NCBI RefSeq assembly: GCF_019132845.1
Contig: NZ_JAHSPR010000014.1
Coordinates: 1 to 36,686 of the forward strand
Direction of reading: 5' to 3'
DNA length: 36,686 nucleotides
Origin: Advenella alkanexedens
GTDB lineage: Bacteria; Pseudomonadota; Gammaproteobacteria; Burkholderiales; Burkholderiaceae_B
Shown here: positions 7,752 through 16,888 of the stretch, piece by piece
How positions within the stretch are numbered: position 1 is the stretch's first letter
How the letters are laid out: the number at the start of each line of letters is the position of its first letter
Notes under the pieces: model-generated
What the model saw: only the letters and a program-made list of their open reading frames with translations
Told to the model about the DNA's origin: nothing
Databases searched by the model: none
Made by a program: the position numbers and the translations under genes

Positions 7752-7819
7752 GAATATAAGTAAATAAGTAAAGCAGTCATCAACAGGAAATACCTGGGGT
7801 GTTTTCAAAGGAGGTTGAT

Positions 7820-9442
7820 ATGCGGCATGAACAGATTTCAGACAATCAAGTCACGGGTTTGTGCAATTACAATATTTTTGACTCTGATCCTGCATTAAAA
7901 GAAGCCCTTAGATCCCTGGGCGCTTCATGGGCCTTGGAAGATTGCCAGGAATATGGTGCCCTGATGGGGTCTGCCCCCTTATTGCAACATGCGGTCAATG
8001 CCAATAAGCATCCACCGCAGCTCAGGATGTTGAAGCAGGCGGATCATCAAACGGCCACCATTTCTTTTCATGACAGTTGGCACGAGCTGTTACGCAACCT
8101 GTTTCAACAGGGCGTTCATGCCGATGCCTGGCAAAGCAATGCCCATGTCAGACGGGCGGCATTGTTTTATTTGCATGGTCAAACCGAAGCGGGCAGTCTG
8201 TGTCCGGTTACCATGACCTTTGCGTCCATTCCTGCCTTGAAATATGAGTCCTGGTTTGAGATGCTGGTACCGCATTTGTACAGTCGGGAATACGATGCGT
8301 CCGATCAACCCCTGGAAGGCAAGAAAGGCATGATGATTGGCATGGGCATGACCGAAAAACAGGGAGGATCCGATGTCCGTGCCAATACCACGATTGCAGA
8401 ACCATCAGGTCAGTTCGCACACACCCAGACTTATCGCCTGAATGGGCATAAATGGTTTTTTTCTTCGCCACTTTCCGATGCCCATCTGGTTCTGGCGCAA
8501 TCAAAAGGCGAGTTAAGTTGTTTTTATGTACCGCGCTGGTGCCCCGATGGCCAACTGAACGGAGTACAAATACAGGCGCTTAAAGACAAAATGGGTAACC
8601 GCTCCAATGCCAGTGCCGAAGTTTTGCTGCAAAACGCCTGGGCCTTGCCTGTCGGTGAGCCAGGGCGGGGCATACAGGCCATTATTAAAATGGTGGCTCA
8701 AACCAGGCTTGACTGTGTATTGGGTAGTGCGGCTTTGTTACGCCAGGCAGTGGTGCAGGCCGTATATCATGCCCGACACAGAAGGGTATTCGGTAAGAGA
8801 CTGGTTGAGCAGCCTTTGATGCAAATGGTCTTGTGTGATCTTGTACTGGAAAGCGAGGCGGCCATGTGGTTGTCCATGGTGCTTGCGCATGCGATGGAAA
8901 ACCGGCATTCAGACCTGTCCCGAGCCTATGCACGCATTGTGACGCCTGCGGCCAAGTTCTGGGTATGCAAGCGGGCGGTTGAAACGGTTGCTGAATGCAT
9001 GGAAGTCTGGGGCGGTAATGGTTATGTGGAAGACGGCCCCATGCCGCGTTTGCTGCGTGAGGCACCGGTTAACTCAATTTGGGAGGGTTCAGGCAATGTA
9101 ATGTGCCTGGATGTCTTGCGGGCTTTACGCAACGAGCCCGAGTTGACAGAGATCTTGCTGGGCAATCTTTCCGCTGAGGCGGGCATGCATGCTTTGTTGA
9201 GCCAGGCGATCAACACGCTCAAGATGCGTTTGCGTCATGATGCCCATGAGCTTGAGTACGGTGCCCGGCAGGTGGTGCAGGAACTGATTTTGCTGGCGCA
9301 AGCCACCCTGATGTGTCATTATGCGCCTTCGTATGTTGCCGATGCCTTTATTCAAAGCCGGTTTTCACCGGGTGGGCGTATTGTCGGGGCGCATGTTTAT
9401 GCCGATCCCCAGGAAATACTGAAAAGGGCTGTGGTTTTTTGA
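7820..9442 (+). CDS. aidB: AidB-like acyl-CoA dehydrogenase family protein
   Basis: A 540-residue flavoprotein, the same length as E. coli AidB (541) and much longer than ordinary acyl-CoA dehydrogenases (~380). Shared signature stretches include GMGMTEKQGGSDV, NGHKWFFS, SDAHLVLAQ, KDKMGNRSNAS, TPAAKFWVCKRA and PVNSIWEGSGNVMCLDVLR. AidB belongs to the adaptive response to DNA alkylation in E. coli and is a DNA-binding FAD protein whose physiological reaction is still uncertain. The start at 7820 has an ideal AAAGGAGG; the upstream TTG frame is less likely. It lies 68 bases after catR and 13 bases before a permease gene, so the three may be co-transcribed. No ada or alkB is visible here, so a catabolic dehydrogenase role is possible. 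Confidence 0.85.
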   Translation: MRHEQISDNQVTGLCNYNIFDSDPALKEALRSLGASWALEDCQEYGALMGSAPLLQHAVNANKHPPQLRMLKQADHQTATISFHDSWHELLRNLFQQGVHADAWQSNAHVRRAALFYLHGQTEAGSLCPVTMTFASIPALKYESWFEMLVPHLYSREYDASDQPLEGKKGMMIGMGMTEKQGGSDVRANTTIAEPSGQFAHTQTYRLNGHKWFFSSPLSDAHLVLAQSKGELSCFYVPRWCPDGQLNGVQIQALKDKMGNRSNASAEVLLQNAWALPVGEPGRGIQAIIKMVAQTRLDCVLGSAALLRQAVVQAVYHARHRRVFGKRLVEQPLMQMVLCDLVLESEAAMWLSMVLAHAMENRHSDLSRAYARIVTPAAKFWVCKRAVETVAECMEVWGGNGYVEDGPMPRLLREAPVNSIWEGSGNVMCLDVLRALRNEPELTEILLGNLSAEAGMHALLSQAINTLKMRLRHDAHELEYGARQVVQELILLAQATLMCHYAPSYVADAFIQSRFSPGGRIVGAHVYADPQEILKRAVVF

Positions 9443-9455
9443 AGGATGTATTTAA

Positions 9456-10727
9456 ATGAAGTACCAACTGGATGATAAACCCCGTGCATTTCCCATGCTG
9501 ATGTATGGGTTGCAGTGGTTTAGTATCGCGGTACCTTCTTTGCTTATTATTGGCAGTGTGGTGGCGGTTTTGCAGGGGCGGGATGTTTTTGCCCAGATCA
9601 TGTATATGCAAAAACTGTTTGCTGTATGCGGGCTTGTCATGTTTGTGCAAGTGTTGTGGGGGCACAGGCTGCCCCTGATCGTGGGCCCCGCATCGGTATT
9701 GCTGTTGGGTGTTGTGGCGGGAACCGGTTCTGAGGCGGCCATCTATACCGCCATAGGAACCGGGGGTGCTTGCATTGCCTTATTGGCCTTTAGTGGCGGG
9801 TTGAGTAAAATCCAGAAAATTTTTACGCCCCGGGTAGTGGTGGTTATTTTGGTTTTGGTGGCGATTACCCTGTCACCGCTCATTTTGCATTTATCCATGG
9901 GTGAAACCGGCCCGGCAGCCGGTAATCTGGTCTTTGCCATTTCATTAACGCTCATAATGTTGGTGGGTAACAGGTGGCTGGCGGGTGTCTGGAAATCCAT
10001 GGTGGTTTTGCTGGGTCTGGTGCTGGGCTCGCTGGTGTATTTTAGTCTTGCCGGCTGGCCTGGCAGTTTGCCTGCGGTGTTACCCCGGGCAGAAACGGGT
10101 GCCCTGTTTGTGACTTCGTTGGTGTGGCAGCCCGAGTTTGATGCGCCAACCCTGTTGGCATTTTTCTTCAGTTTTATTGCTCTCATGATTAATGAACTGG
10201 GTTCCATCCAGGGGGTAGGTGCCATGCTGGGTGCTCATAATATGCCCGAGCGTAGCAAAAAGGGAGTAGGCGTCACCGGGCTGGGTAATATGATTGCTGG
10301 TTTTTTTGGTGTGATTGGTCCAATTGATTACTCCATGAGCCCGGGCGTGATTGCGGCTACCCAATGTGCTTCGCGTTATCCGTTGGTGCTGGCAGGATTG
10401 CTGTTGGTGCTATGTTCATGGGTGCCGGATATTATCGGTTTCATGACCCTGATACCTGCCGTTGTTATGGGGGCAGCGTTATTGTATGTGATGTCGGCAC
10501 AATTGGCGGCATCTTTGCAAATGCTGGTCCGGGAAAAGGGCGTTGTTGATTTTTACAGTGGCGTAACCATCGCTTTTCCGGTCATGCTTTCTATTCTGAT
10601 TGCTTTTCTGCCCCCCGAGGTGGTGGCGCAGATTCCTGCCATGGCACGACCCATAGCTGGTAATGGTTTTATCATGGGGTGTATTGTGGTGTTATTGCTT
10701 GAGCATACCCTGAACCGTCAGCCTTAG
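9456..10727 (+). CDS. NCS2-family nucleobase/xanthine-type permease
   Basis: A polytopic inner-membrane protein of 423 residues with about 12-14 hydrophobic segments. NCS2 hallmarks are present: an early GLQWFSIAVPSLLIIGSV helix, the RLPLIVGPASV segment of TM3, and ELGSIQGVGAMLGA and GPIDYSMSPGVIAATQCASRYP in the later substrate-binding region. Family members import uracil, xanthine, urate or ascorbate by proton symport. The substrate here cannot be assigned, because the second signature differs from the UraA and UapA forms. The start has GAAGGA upstream, and the gene follows aidB by 13 bases. Possible roles are uptake of a purine-like or other cyclic compound co-regulated with the catR unit. 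Confidence 0.82.
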   Translation: MKYQLDDKPRAFPMLMYGLQWFSIAVPSLLIIGSVVAVLQGRDVFAQIMYMQKLFAVCGLVMFVQVLWGHRLPLIVGPASVLLLGVVAGTGSEAAIYTAIGTGGACIALLAFSGGLSKIQKIFTPRVVVVILVLVAITLSPLILHLSMGETGPAAGNLVFAISLTLIMLVGNRWLAGVWKSMVVLLGLVLGSLVYFSLAGWPGSLPAVLPRAETGALFVTSLVWQPEFDAPTLLAFFFSFIALMINELGSIQGVGAMLGAHNMPERSKKGVGVTGLGNMIAGFFGVIGPIDYSMSPGVIAATQCASRYPLVLAGLLLVLCSWVPDIIGFMTLIPAVVMGAALLYVMSAQLAASLQMLVREKGVVDFYSGVTIAFPVMLSILIAFLPPEVVAQIPAMARPIAGNGFIMGCIVVLLLEHTLNRQP

Positions 10728-10759
10728 TTTTTGCCCGTTGTCGGCTGCAGCAGCTGCTC

Positions 10760-10799
10760 ATGCTTTTCCATGATGTAAAGCCTGCTCATGGAAAAGCAT
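10760..10799. terminator. Hairpin between convergent NCS2 and phnA genes
   Basis: A perfect 14-bp inverted repeat (ATGCTTTTCCATGA / TCATGGAAAAGCAT) with a 12-base loop. There is no clear U-run on either side, so it is a likely but unusual bidirectional terminator or mRNA 3' stabiliser. Confidence 0.55.
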
Positions 10800-10807
10800 A
10801 TCTGTCT

Positions 10808-11140
10808 TTAAATTTTTTTCAGAAATTCGGACTTCAGCATCATGTTGCTGCCTTCAATCTTGCAGGCAATGTCATGGTCACCGTCTACGATACGGATGTT
10901 TTTAACCTTGGTACCTTGTTTGATGACCTGTGATGAACCCTTGATTTTCAGATCCTTGATCAGGGTGACACTGTCGCCATCTTGCAAAACGGTGCCATTG
11001 CTGTCTTTAACCACGCGCCCTTCTTCAGCCTGGGCCTGTTCGCCCTCAAGCCATTCATGCCCACATTCAGGGCAAACCCATTGTATGCCATCGTTGTAAG
11101 TCAGTTCAGAAGTGCATTGTGGACAGGGGGGAAAGCTCAT
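10808..11140 (-). CDS. yjdM: PhnA/YjdM zinc-ribbon protein
   Basis: A 110-residue cytoplasmic protein closely similar to E. coli YjdM (formerly PhnA). It has an N-terminal zinc ribbon with two Cys pairs (CPQC at 6-9, CPEC at 24-27) and a C-terminal SH3-like domain with the conserved blocks [17 protein letters not shown] and [16 protein letters not shown]. The old name 'alkylphosphonate uptake' comes from the neighbouring phn operon in E. coli; its true role is unclear and no phosphonate genes are present here. AAAGGAAA precedes the start. It follows pabBC on the same strand with a 19-base gap, so the two may share a transcript. Confidence 0.93.
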   Translation of the reverse strand: MSFPPCPQCTSELTYNDGIQWVCPECGHEWLEGEQAQAEEGRVVKDSNGTVLQDGDSVTLIKDLKIKGSSQVIKQGTKVKNIRIVDGDHDIACKIEGSNMMLKSEFLKKI

Positions 11141-11159
11141 GGATTGTTTCCTTTGGTTA

Positions 11160-13160
11160 TTAAGCGTTAAAATCGTTTAAGTGTAGCAATTTTACCGGGA
11201 TAATTCCCCTAAGTGCATTAACGGCCAGAATAATTTCAGCGTTTTCCACTTGCTCGCGGGTAATGGTTTTTTCTGTTACCGTCCATGCCGCGTTAGTGGG
11301 ATGTGCGTTTGCGGGAGTATGAGCGGCAAGCCAATGCGCTGGATTTTGCATGATTTGTTCGCGCATCACGCTGCGCAAAATATCCAGCTCCAGTGGCGGC
11401 GTCTGCCATTGGCCCTGATGGTAAATGAAAATGCTGCTGCGCGCGCCTTCGAGCAGAAAACCATCCTGATTAAAACAAAGACTGTCAAAGGCCTGATGTT
11501 GTATGGCCCGGTGCATGTGTTCATCGTATGGTTGACGGTGGCTGGTTTTGTAACGACGCAAAAAATCCTGATTGGGAAAGCAAACCGGGGCAATGATCAC
11601 GCTTTGCTTTTCTTGTGCAAGGGGCTCCAGCGCGGCATGCTGAATGCTCAGGGAACCATTGTCATGTAAACTGGCCTTAACCCGATAGCCCAGGGGATGT
11701 CCGGTGTTTTTATCTTGCCGCTGCAATTGACTGAAGTGGCTGGTGAGCTGTTGACGCACGCTTGCTTCATGAAAGACAAATCCCAGCTCATGGGCGGAAC
11801 GTTTCAGGCGTGATAAATGGACTTCAAGAAGGAGACATTTTCCCTGCTCATACAGCATGGTTTCAAACAGAGTGAAATCAATGGGCAGGCTTTGTAAAAA
11901 ACGGTATTTCCAGTGACATTCTTCATATTCGCTTTCAGCGGTGCTGTCATACACGATACCCGATCCCACTCCCATGATACCGGTAAAGTGAAGCGGTGAG
12001 GGCAGGGTGTTGGCTGTGGGTGTGGGTCGTGTGGTTTTGTCTGGCGTTGACTCTGTCAGATTTAAGGTTCGGATGACAACATTGAGTTTGCCACAAAAGC
12101 CCAGTCCGCCCTCGCAGGGCTCGAGATAGCCGATACTGCCGGTATACAGGCCACGGTCACGCCGTTCATATTTGGCAATCAGTTCCATACTTCTTTTTTT
12201 AGGCGCGCCGGTAATGGAGCCGCACGGAAAGAGTGCCTGAAAAATATCACCCATATGGGTATTGGGTTTTGCCTGGGCATAAATGGGGGTGGTCATTTGC
12301 AATACCGGACCAAACGGTGTGACTTTAAAAAGTTCGGGTACCTTCACACCATTTGGCACGGCAACTTTACTTAGGTCATTACGCAGTAAATCAACGATCA
12401 TGACATTTTCCGCCCGGTTTTTGGGGTCGGCCTGCAGTGCTTTGGCACGGGCGTCGTTCCGGCCATCATCCAGAGCGGGTACCGTGCCTTTCATGGGCTC
12501 GGTATGAATGCTCCCATCGTGGCGGATGTCCAGAAACAGTTCAGGTGAAAAGCAGAGGGTCCAGCAGGCACTGGGTGCTGTTTCATTGCCTGTGTGAGCG
12601 GATGATGCGGGCAGGCAGGCCAGGGCCCCGTATGGCACGGCTTGTTTTGCCCGTAATTTCTGATAGAGCTTAAAGGGCGAGCCATAGGTTTGAAAATGCA
12701 GCTGGGTGGTATAGTTGATTTGGTAAACTTCACCAGCGGCAATGTCTTGCCGGATCTGTTCGATGCTTTCAATGTAATCGGCCTGGTTCTGCGCCAGCGT
12801 TGGTCGTAACAGGCCGGCGGGTTCTTCAGGACTGAACTGGGCATGTAACCACGCCTGGATGGCTTCCAGGTTGTTGAGTACGGTTTTTTTGGTAAACCAG
12901 AGAACCTGCAGGGCATGTTGCGCTTGCGTAAAAGTGCCCGTGTCTGGCAGCTCTGTTTTTTTTAGCCCGATTATGTCCTGACCCAAACCATAGGGCGCCC
13001 ACACAATGGCATGCCGGTTTTTTTGCCAGCCCTGCAGCAGCAGGGATTGCAAGTGCCCGAGGTCATCGGCTTTTATGCTGTCAGTGTGAACCAGTTGTTC
13101 GTGCAGCAGTCCGGTTTGGGTAACCGCATCATCCAGAAGAACAAAAAAAGGGGGGTGCAT
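11160..13160 (-). CDS. pabB: Fused aminodeoxychorismate synthase component I / 4-amino-4-deoxychorismate lyase (PabB-PabC)
   Basis: A bifunctional 666-residue enzyme of p-aminobenzoate (folate) synthesis. Residues ~1-400 are the chorismate-binding PabB module: [48 protein letters not shown] and [18 protein letters not shown]. Residues ~415-666 are a class IV PLP aminotransferase fold ([39 protein letters not shown]), the PabC lyase that releases pyruvate. A Thr/Pro-rich insertion (~368-388) lies just before the last PabB motif. The glutamine amidotransferase PabA is not in the window. The ATG at 13160 has only a weak ribosome-binding site. A TATAAT sits upstream inside an inverted repeat. Confidence 0.93.
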   Translation of the reverse strand: MHPPFFVLLDDAVTQTGLLHEQLVHTDSIKADDLGHLQSLLLQGWQKNRHAIVWAPYGLGQDIIGLKKTELPDTGTFTQAQHALQVLWFTKKTVLNNLEAIQAWLHAQFSPEEPAGLLRPTLAQNQADYIESIEQIRQDIAAGEVYQINYTTQLHFQTYGSPFKLYQKLRAKQAVPYGALACLPASSAHTGNETAPSACWTLCFSPELFLDIRHDGSIHTEPMKGTVPALDDGRNDARAKALQADPKNRAENVMIVDLLRNDLSKVAVPNGVKVPELFKVTPFGPVLQMTTPIYAQAKPNTHMGDIFQALFPCGSITGAPKKRSMELIAKYERRDRGLYTGSIGYLEPCEGGLGFCGKLNVVIRTLNLTESTPDKTTRPTPTANTLPSPLHFTGIMGVGSGIVYDSTAESEYEECHWKYRFLQSLPIDFTLFETMLYEQGKCLLLEVHLSRLKRSAHELGFVFHEASVRQQLTSHFSQLQRQDKNTGHPLGYRVKASLHDNGSLSIQHAALEPLAQEKQSVIIAPVCFPNQDFLRRYKTSHRQPYDEHMHRAIQHQAFDSLCFNQDGFLLEGARSSIFIYHQGQWQTPPLELDILRSVMREQIMQNPAHWLAAHTPANAHPTNAAWTVTEKTITREQVENAEIILAVNALRGIIPVKLLHLNDFNA

Positions 13161-13169
13161 ACGTAAATC

Positions 13170-13204
13170 ACTGCCACAAAAAAGGTATTATAGCTTGTGG
13201 CAGT
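13170..13204. promoter_or_regulatory. 10-bp inverted repeat enclosing a TATAAT upstream of pabBC
   Basis: ACTGCCACAA (13170-13179) and TTGTGGCAGT (13195-13204) form a perfect inverted repeat. The 15-base loop holds a minus-strand TATAAT (13192-13187) 26 bases before the pabBC start. It looks like an operator or a hairpin at the transcript start. No U-run is present, so it is unlikely to be a terminator. The -35 is not convincing. Confidence 0.45.
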
Positions 13205-13241
13205 GTTGACGTTTAAGTTTGCCGTATTAAATGCAAACGGC

Positions 13242-14258
13242 TTACCTTACAGGCAGGCCATATAACAGGCCGCCTTCATTCCATTGGGCATTCAGGCCGC
13301 GCTTGATTTTAAGCGGGCTGTCCTGACCCACATTGCGCTCAAAGCTTTCACCATAATTGCCAACCTGTTTAATGATGTTGTAAGCCCACTTTTCATCCAA
13401 TCCCAGGTTTTTGCCGGCACCGGGTGTCACGCCCAGCAAACGCTGCACATTGGGATTGGTGCTTTGGAGTGCTTCATCAACATTGGCAGAAGTCAGTCCC
13501 AGCTCTTCGGCGTTGATGAGGGCTTGTAAAGTCCATTTGACAATATTCAGCCACTGGTCATCACCCTGGCGTACAAATGGGCCCAATGGCTCTTTGGAAA
13601 TGATTTCCGTTAGGACCTCGTAGTCATCGGGGTTGCTTAATTTTGAAATACGGATGGAAGCCAGGCCTGAGGCATCGGTGGTGAATACATCACAACGGCC
13701 TGCCGCAAAGGCATTGACGACTTCATTGAACTGGTCAAATACAACGGGGGTGTATTTAATATTGTTGGCGCGTGCCCAGTCGGCCATCGTGTTTTCATTG
13801 GACGTGCCGGTTTGCATGCAAACGGTGGCACCATCCAGCTCCTTGGCATTTTTAACGCCCAGCTTTTTGGGTACCAAAAAGCCCTGGCCATCATAAAAGT
13901 TGATGCCGGCACCCAAAATGCCCAGTGCGGTATCACGCTGTTGGGTAATGGTCGTGTTGCGGGTCAGAACATCGACCTCGCCCGATTGCAGGGCGGTAAA
14001 ACGCTGCTGGGAATTCAGGGGGACTGCCTTGAATTTGTTGGCATCACCCAAAACAGCCGCTGCAATTGATTTGCACAGATCCACATCAAGCCCTTCCCAC
14101 TCGCCTTTGGCATTGGGGGCCGAAAAACCGGCAAATCCGGTGGTGGTACCACACAGAACCTCACCGCGCTGTTTGATGGTGTCCAGCGTGGATGCCTGTG
14201 CCGTTTGAGCACCGGCAATCAGTGCAAAAGCGGCCAGCGTATATGTCAATGTTTTCAT
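13242..14258 (-). CDS. aapJ: General L-amino-acid ABC transporter substrate-binding protein (AapJ/BztA type)
   Basis: A periplasmic receptor of 338 residues. It has a signal peptide (1-22, cut after AQA), then the AapJ-like pattern TLDTIKQRGEVLCGTTTGFAGFS, GLDVDLCKSIAAAVLGD, RFTALQSGEVDVLTRNTT, YDGQGFLVPKK, VCMQTGTSNE, FTTDASGLAS and EIISKEPLGPFVRQGDDQW. In complete systems AapJ feeds AapQM permeases and the AapP ATPase for broad-range polar amino acids. None of those genes are adjacent, since both sides hold unrelated genes, so the receptor is orphaned in position. AAGGAG lies upstream of the start. A polar amino acid ligand (Glu/Gln/Asp/Asn group) is family knowledge, not visible here. Confidence 0.88.
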   Translation of the reverse strand: MKTLTYTLAAFALIAGAQTAQASTLDTIKQRGEVLCGTTTGFAGFSAPNAKGEWEGLDVDLCKSIAAAVLGDANKFKAVPLNSQQRFTALQSGEVDVLTRNTTITQQRDTALGILGAGINFYDGQGFLVPKKLGVKNAKELDGATVCMQTGTSNENTMADWARANNIKYTPVVFDQFNEVVNAFAAGRCDVFTTDASGLASIRISKLSNPDDYEVLTEIISKEPLGPFVRQGDDQWLNIVKWTLQALINAEELGLTSANVDEALQSTNPNVQRLLGVTPGAGKNLGLDEKWAYNIIKQVGNYGESFERNVGQDSPLKIKRGLNAQWNEGGLLYGLPVR

Positions 14259-14444
14259 TTTTCAGGAACTCCTTTGTTTACATTTGCAGGATCAGATGGT
14301 CAAACCATACCGAAGAACCAGCTGTTTTGGAACGAAATTTTTATTGCTTGGTTATTACCCGATTTTATAAGGTTATTGGGTTTTATCATTGGAATTCGGG
14401 CAGAGCACCGAATTAAAACCGGCAGCCCGCCCGGCAGGCGGTGC

Positions 14445-14930
14445 TTAGTTGGGATGCAAGTGGGTGGCCTGTCCGTTTTTATGAAGTATGTACGTTCTTT
14501 GCGCAGTGTTGGTGGGGACACTGTTTTTTGTCTTGGCCTTGGGAGGCTGGGCTTGCAGGGTGGGATTGATCAACCCGATAATATCGGGTTGGCTCTGGAG
14601 CATGTCTATCACATCCCGGGCAGGAACCGGTCCTTCAAGCACGTAAGGCCCTGCCTGGGCTGTTTGGCATGAAGCCAGCTCATCAGGAATGCCGAATTGT
14701 CTGCGGTACATCGTTGTATCAGGAACGGTTTGGATATTCAGGTGAAAACCCGAATGTTGCATCTCTTGTGCCCATTGTTTGCAGCAGTTGCAACTTGCCG
14801 TTTGCCAGATATTAATCGTGGGTACTGATTGGGCTGGTGCTACAATGGGGGCCAGCAATGCCATGCAAAGCAAGGTTTTGAGCATTGTTTTTCGGCTTAC
14901 CAGAATGAAATCGTATGTTGTCGGATTCAT
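14445..14930 (-). CDS. DUF411 family exported metal-binding protein
   Basis: A 161-residue protein (146 if translation begins at the second Met, 14885) with a signal sequence around MLKTLLCMALLAPIVAPAQS. The DUF411 core has the Cys cluster ASCNCCKQW (C47, C49, C50 from the first Met), a third conserved site ELASCQTA and the family end PARDVIDML. Members are often linked to copper or other heavy-metal resistance and bind metal through these cysteines. The exact function is not established. A PCu(A)C/CopD pair lies 2 kb away. Neither candidate start has a strong ribosome-binding site. The C-terminal extension (after ~120) is Pro/Lys-rich and variable. Confidence 0.8.
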   Translation of the reverse strand: MNPTTYDFILVSRKTMLKTLLCMALLAPIVAPAQSVPTINIWQTASCNCCKQWAQEMQHSGFHLNIQTVPDTTMYRRQFGIPDELASCQTAQAGPYVLEGPVPARDVIDMLQSQPDIIGLINPTLQAQPPKAKTKNSVPTNTAQRTYILHKNGQATHLHPN

Positions 14931-14995
14931 TTTGTGTCTCGCATGTCTCAGGTTGTTTTTATGATAATCAGCTTGTGATGTTACCCTTGATTCTA

Positions 14996-15009
14996 TTGAT
15001 TTTCATCAA
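14996..15009. promoter_or_regulatory. FNR/ANR/Crp-type operator
   Basis: A perfect TTGAT-TTTC-ATCAA, the consensus of FNR/ANR oxygen sensors. It lies between the divergent DUF411 and CoA-transferase genes. A possible rightward -10 (TAGAGT, 15034-15039) would place the box near -43, close to the classical -41.5 activating position. A leftward -10 (TATCAT, 14966-14961) is also possible. Confidence 0.7.
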
Positions 15010-15148
15010 ATCAATATAACATATTGTTGCAATTAGAGTGTATTTGTAAGCAAGAGGGTGTATTACCGATTATAAAGTGAAGTGTGCATTTATTGATGCA
15101 TTATTTTATTACGCGCAGTATTGCGTTTTTTTTTCGTGAAGTAAAAAT

Positions 15149-16660
15149 ATGTCAACTAATTCAAGAATAAAATGTGCTGCATTGCAAAACCGAGTGATGA
15201 GTGCGGATGAGGCAGCTAAATTAATTCCGTCCGGTGTTAATGTCGGCATGAGCGGTTTTACCGGTGCCGGCTATCCCAAAGCCATTCCGCTTGCATTGGC
15301 CAAGCACATCAAATCGGTTCATGATCAGGGCAAACCGTTTCGTATCAGCGTCTGGACAGGCGCTTCAACCGCCCCTGAGCTGGACGGTGTTCTGGCAGAG
15401 GTTGATGGCATTGAAATGCGTTTACCCTATCAGTCTGATCCCGTTTGCCGTCAGAAAATCAATTCAGGCCAAATGAATTACATGGATATTCACCTGTCAC
15501 ATGTCGCTCAGTTTGCCTGGTTTGGTTTTTTTGGAAAACTGGATATTGCGGTTATTGAAGTTGCGGGCATTTTGGAGGATGGTCGTTTGATTCCTGCCGC
15601 CTCTGTGGGTAACAATAAAACCTGGATTGACCAGGCAGACAAGGTTATTATTGAAGTCAACCATAAATTAAGTGAAAAGCTCGAGGGCATGCACGATATT
15701 TACTATGGTACGGCTTTGCCGCCCAATCGCAAGCCCATCATGATGGCCGAGCCCGACCAGCGAATTGGCGAGCCTTATCTGCGTTGCCCCTTGGATAAGA
15801 TTATTGCGGTTGTTGAAACCAATGAAACAGACCGGGTCAACAAGTTTACCGAGCCCGATGAAACCTCCAAACGCATTGCCAAACATATTCTGGCGTTTTT
15901 TAGCCAGGAAGTGGCAGCAGGTCGTTTGCCCAAGAACCTGTTGCCCTTGCAATCCGGGGTGGGCAATATTGCCAATGCCGTGATGGCTGGTCTTAATGAA
16001 GGTGAGTTTGAAAATCTGAAGGCGTTTACCGAAGTGATCCAGGATGGCATGCTGGACATGATCAAATCCGGAAAACTCGTTAGCGCCTCTGCTACAGCCT
16101 TGTCTTTAAGCGCCGACGGGCTTAAAGAGTTAAATGATAATATCGATTTTTATCGTGAACGTATCCTTTTGCGTACCCAGGAAATCAGCAATCACCCTGA
16201 AATTGTGCGGCGTCTTGGCATTATCGCCATTAATGGCATGATCGAGGCCGATATCTATGGTAATGTGAATTCAACGCATATTATGGGAAGCAGTATCATG
16301 AACGGCATTGGCGGTTCGGGTGACTTTGCCCGCAATGGTTATATGTCATTCTTTGTGACCCCCTCAACAGCCAAAGACGGTGCCATTTCCGCGATTGTCC
16401 CCATGGTTTCTCACGTAGACCACACTGAGCATGATGTCCAGATCATCGTGACCGAACAGGGACTGGCCGATTTGCGAGGCCTGTCACCACGTCAGCGCGC
16501 AATTTGCATCATCGAAAACTGTGCGCATCCTGATTACAAGGCAGCTTTGCTTGATTATTTTGAGCGGGCCTGCAATTCAGGACGTGGGATCCATACGCCA
16601 CATGTTTTGTCAGAAGCCTTGAGCTGGCATGACCGCTATGAAAAAACCGGTCATATGTAA
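15149..16660 (+). CDS. Acetyl-CoA hydrolase/succinyl-CoA:acetate CoA-transferase family protein
   Basis: A 503-residue class I CoA-transferase of the Ach1/AarC type, of normal length. Recognisable blocks are GVNVGMSGFTGAGYPKAIP near the N-terminus, GVGNIANAVMAGL, FTEVIQDGMLDM (where the family's catalytic Glu lies), NGMIEADIYGNVNSTHIMGS and the C-terminal VTEQGLADLRGLSPRQRA. These enzymes move CoA between succinyl-CoA and acetate (or propionate), salvaging acetate or closing a modified TCA cycle. The choice between transferase and hydrolase cannot be made by eye, though this clade is mostly succinyl-CoA:acetate transferase. It is monocistronic, has a long leader with an FNR-like box and is followed by a strong terminator. 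No good Shine-Dalgarno is visible (GTGAAGT at best). Confidence 0.9.
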   Translation: MSTNSRIKCAALQNRVMSADEAAKLIPSGVNVGMSGFTGAGYPKAIPLALAKHIKSVHDQGKPFRISVWTGASTAPELDGVLAEVDGIEMRLPYQSDPVCRQKINSGQMNYMDIHLSHVAQFAWFGFFGKLDIAVIEVAGILEDGRLIPAASVGNNKTWIDQADKVIIEVNHKLSEKLEGMHDIYYGTALPPNRKPIMMAEPDQRIGEPYLRCPLDKIIAVVETNETDRVNKFTEPDETSKRIAKHILAFFSQEVAAGRLPKNLLPLQSGVGNIANAVMAGLNEGEFENLKAFTEVIQDGMLDMIKSGKLVSASATALSLSADGLKELNDNIDFYRERILLRTQEISNHPEIVRRLGIIAINGMIEADIYGNVNSTHIMGSSIMNGIGGSGDFARNGYMSFFVTPSTAKDGAISAIVPMVSHVDHTEHDVQIIVTEQGLADLRGLSPRQRAICIIENCAHPDYKAALLDYFERACNSGRGIHTPHVLSEALSWHDRYEKTGHM

Positions 16661-16700
16661 ACCGGTTTGGCAGCTTTGCCATGATCCCGCATGATTCATG

Positions 16701-16743
16701 CACAATAAAAAGACATGCTTAACAAGCATGTCTTTTTATTGTG
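16701..16743. terminator. Strong Rho-independent terminator after the CoA-transferase gene
   Basis: An 18-bp perfect inverted repeat CACAATAAAAAGACATGC / complement with loop TTAACAA. The right arm contains TTTTTATT, so part of the stem doubles as the U-run. It is symmetric enough to act on both strands. Confidence 0.85.
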
Positions 16744-16888
16744 GGGCGCGGGAAAGTTGTCAGGCCGCGTTCAAGTGATAACGCAGATCAATTACATTGG
16801 ATCAAGCACATGATAGTATGTTCAAAACGGAATAAGTAGCATTATTTAATTTTGGATTTTTAATTATTTATTTTGATAAAGGTGGCAT

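Noticed and set aside
14205-14672. Plus-strand open frame across the aapJ-DUF411 gap
   Set aside because: It overlaps both real minus-strand genes and shows no domain, signal or ribosome-binding site.
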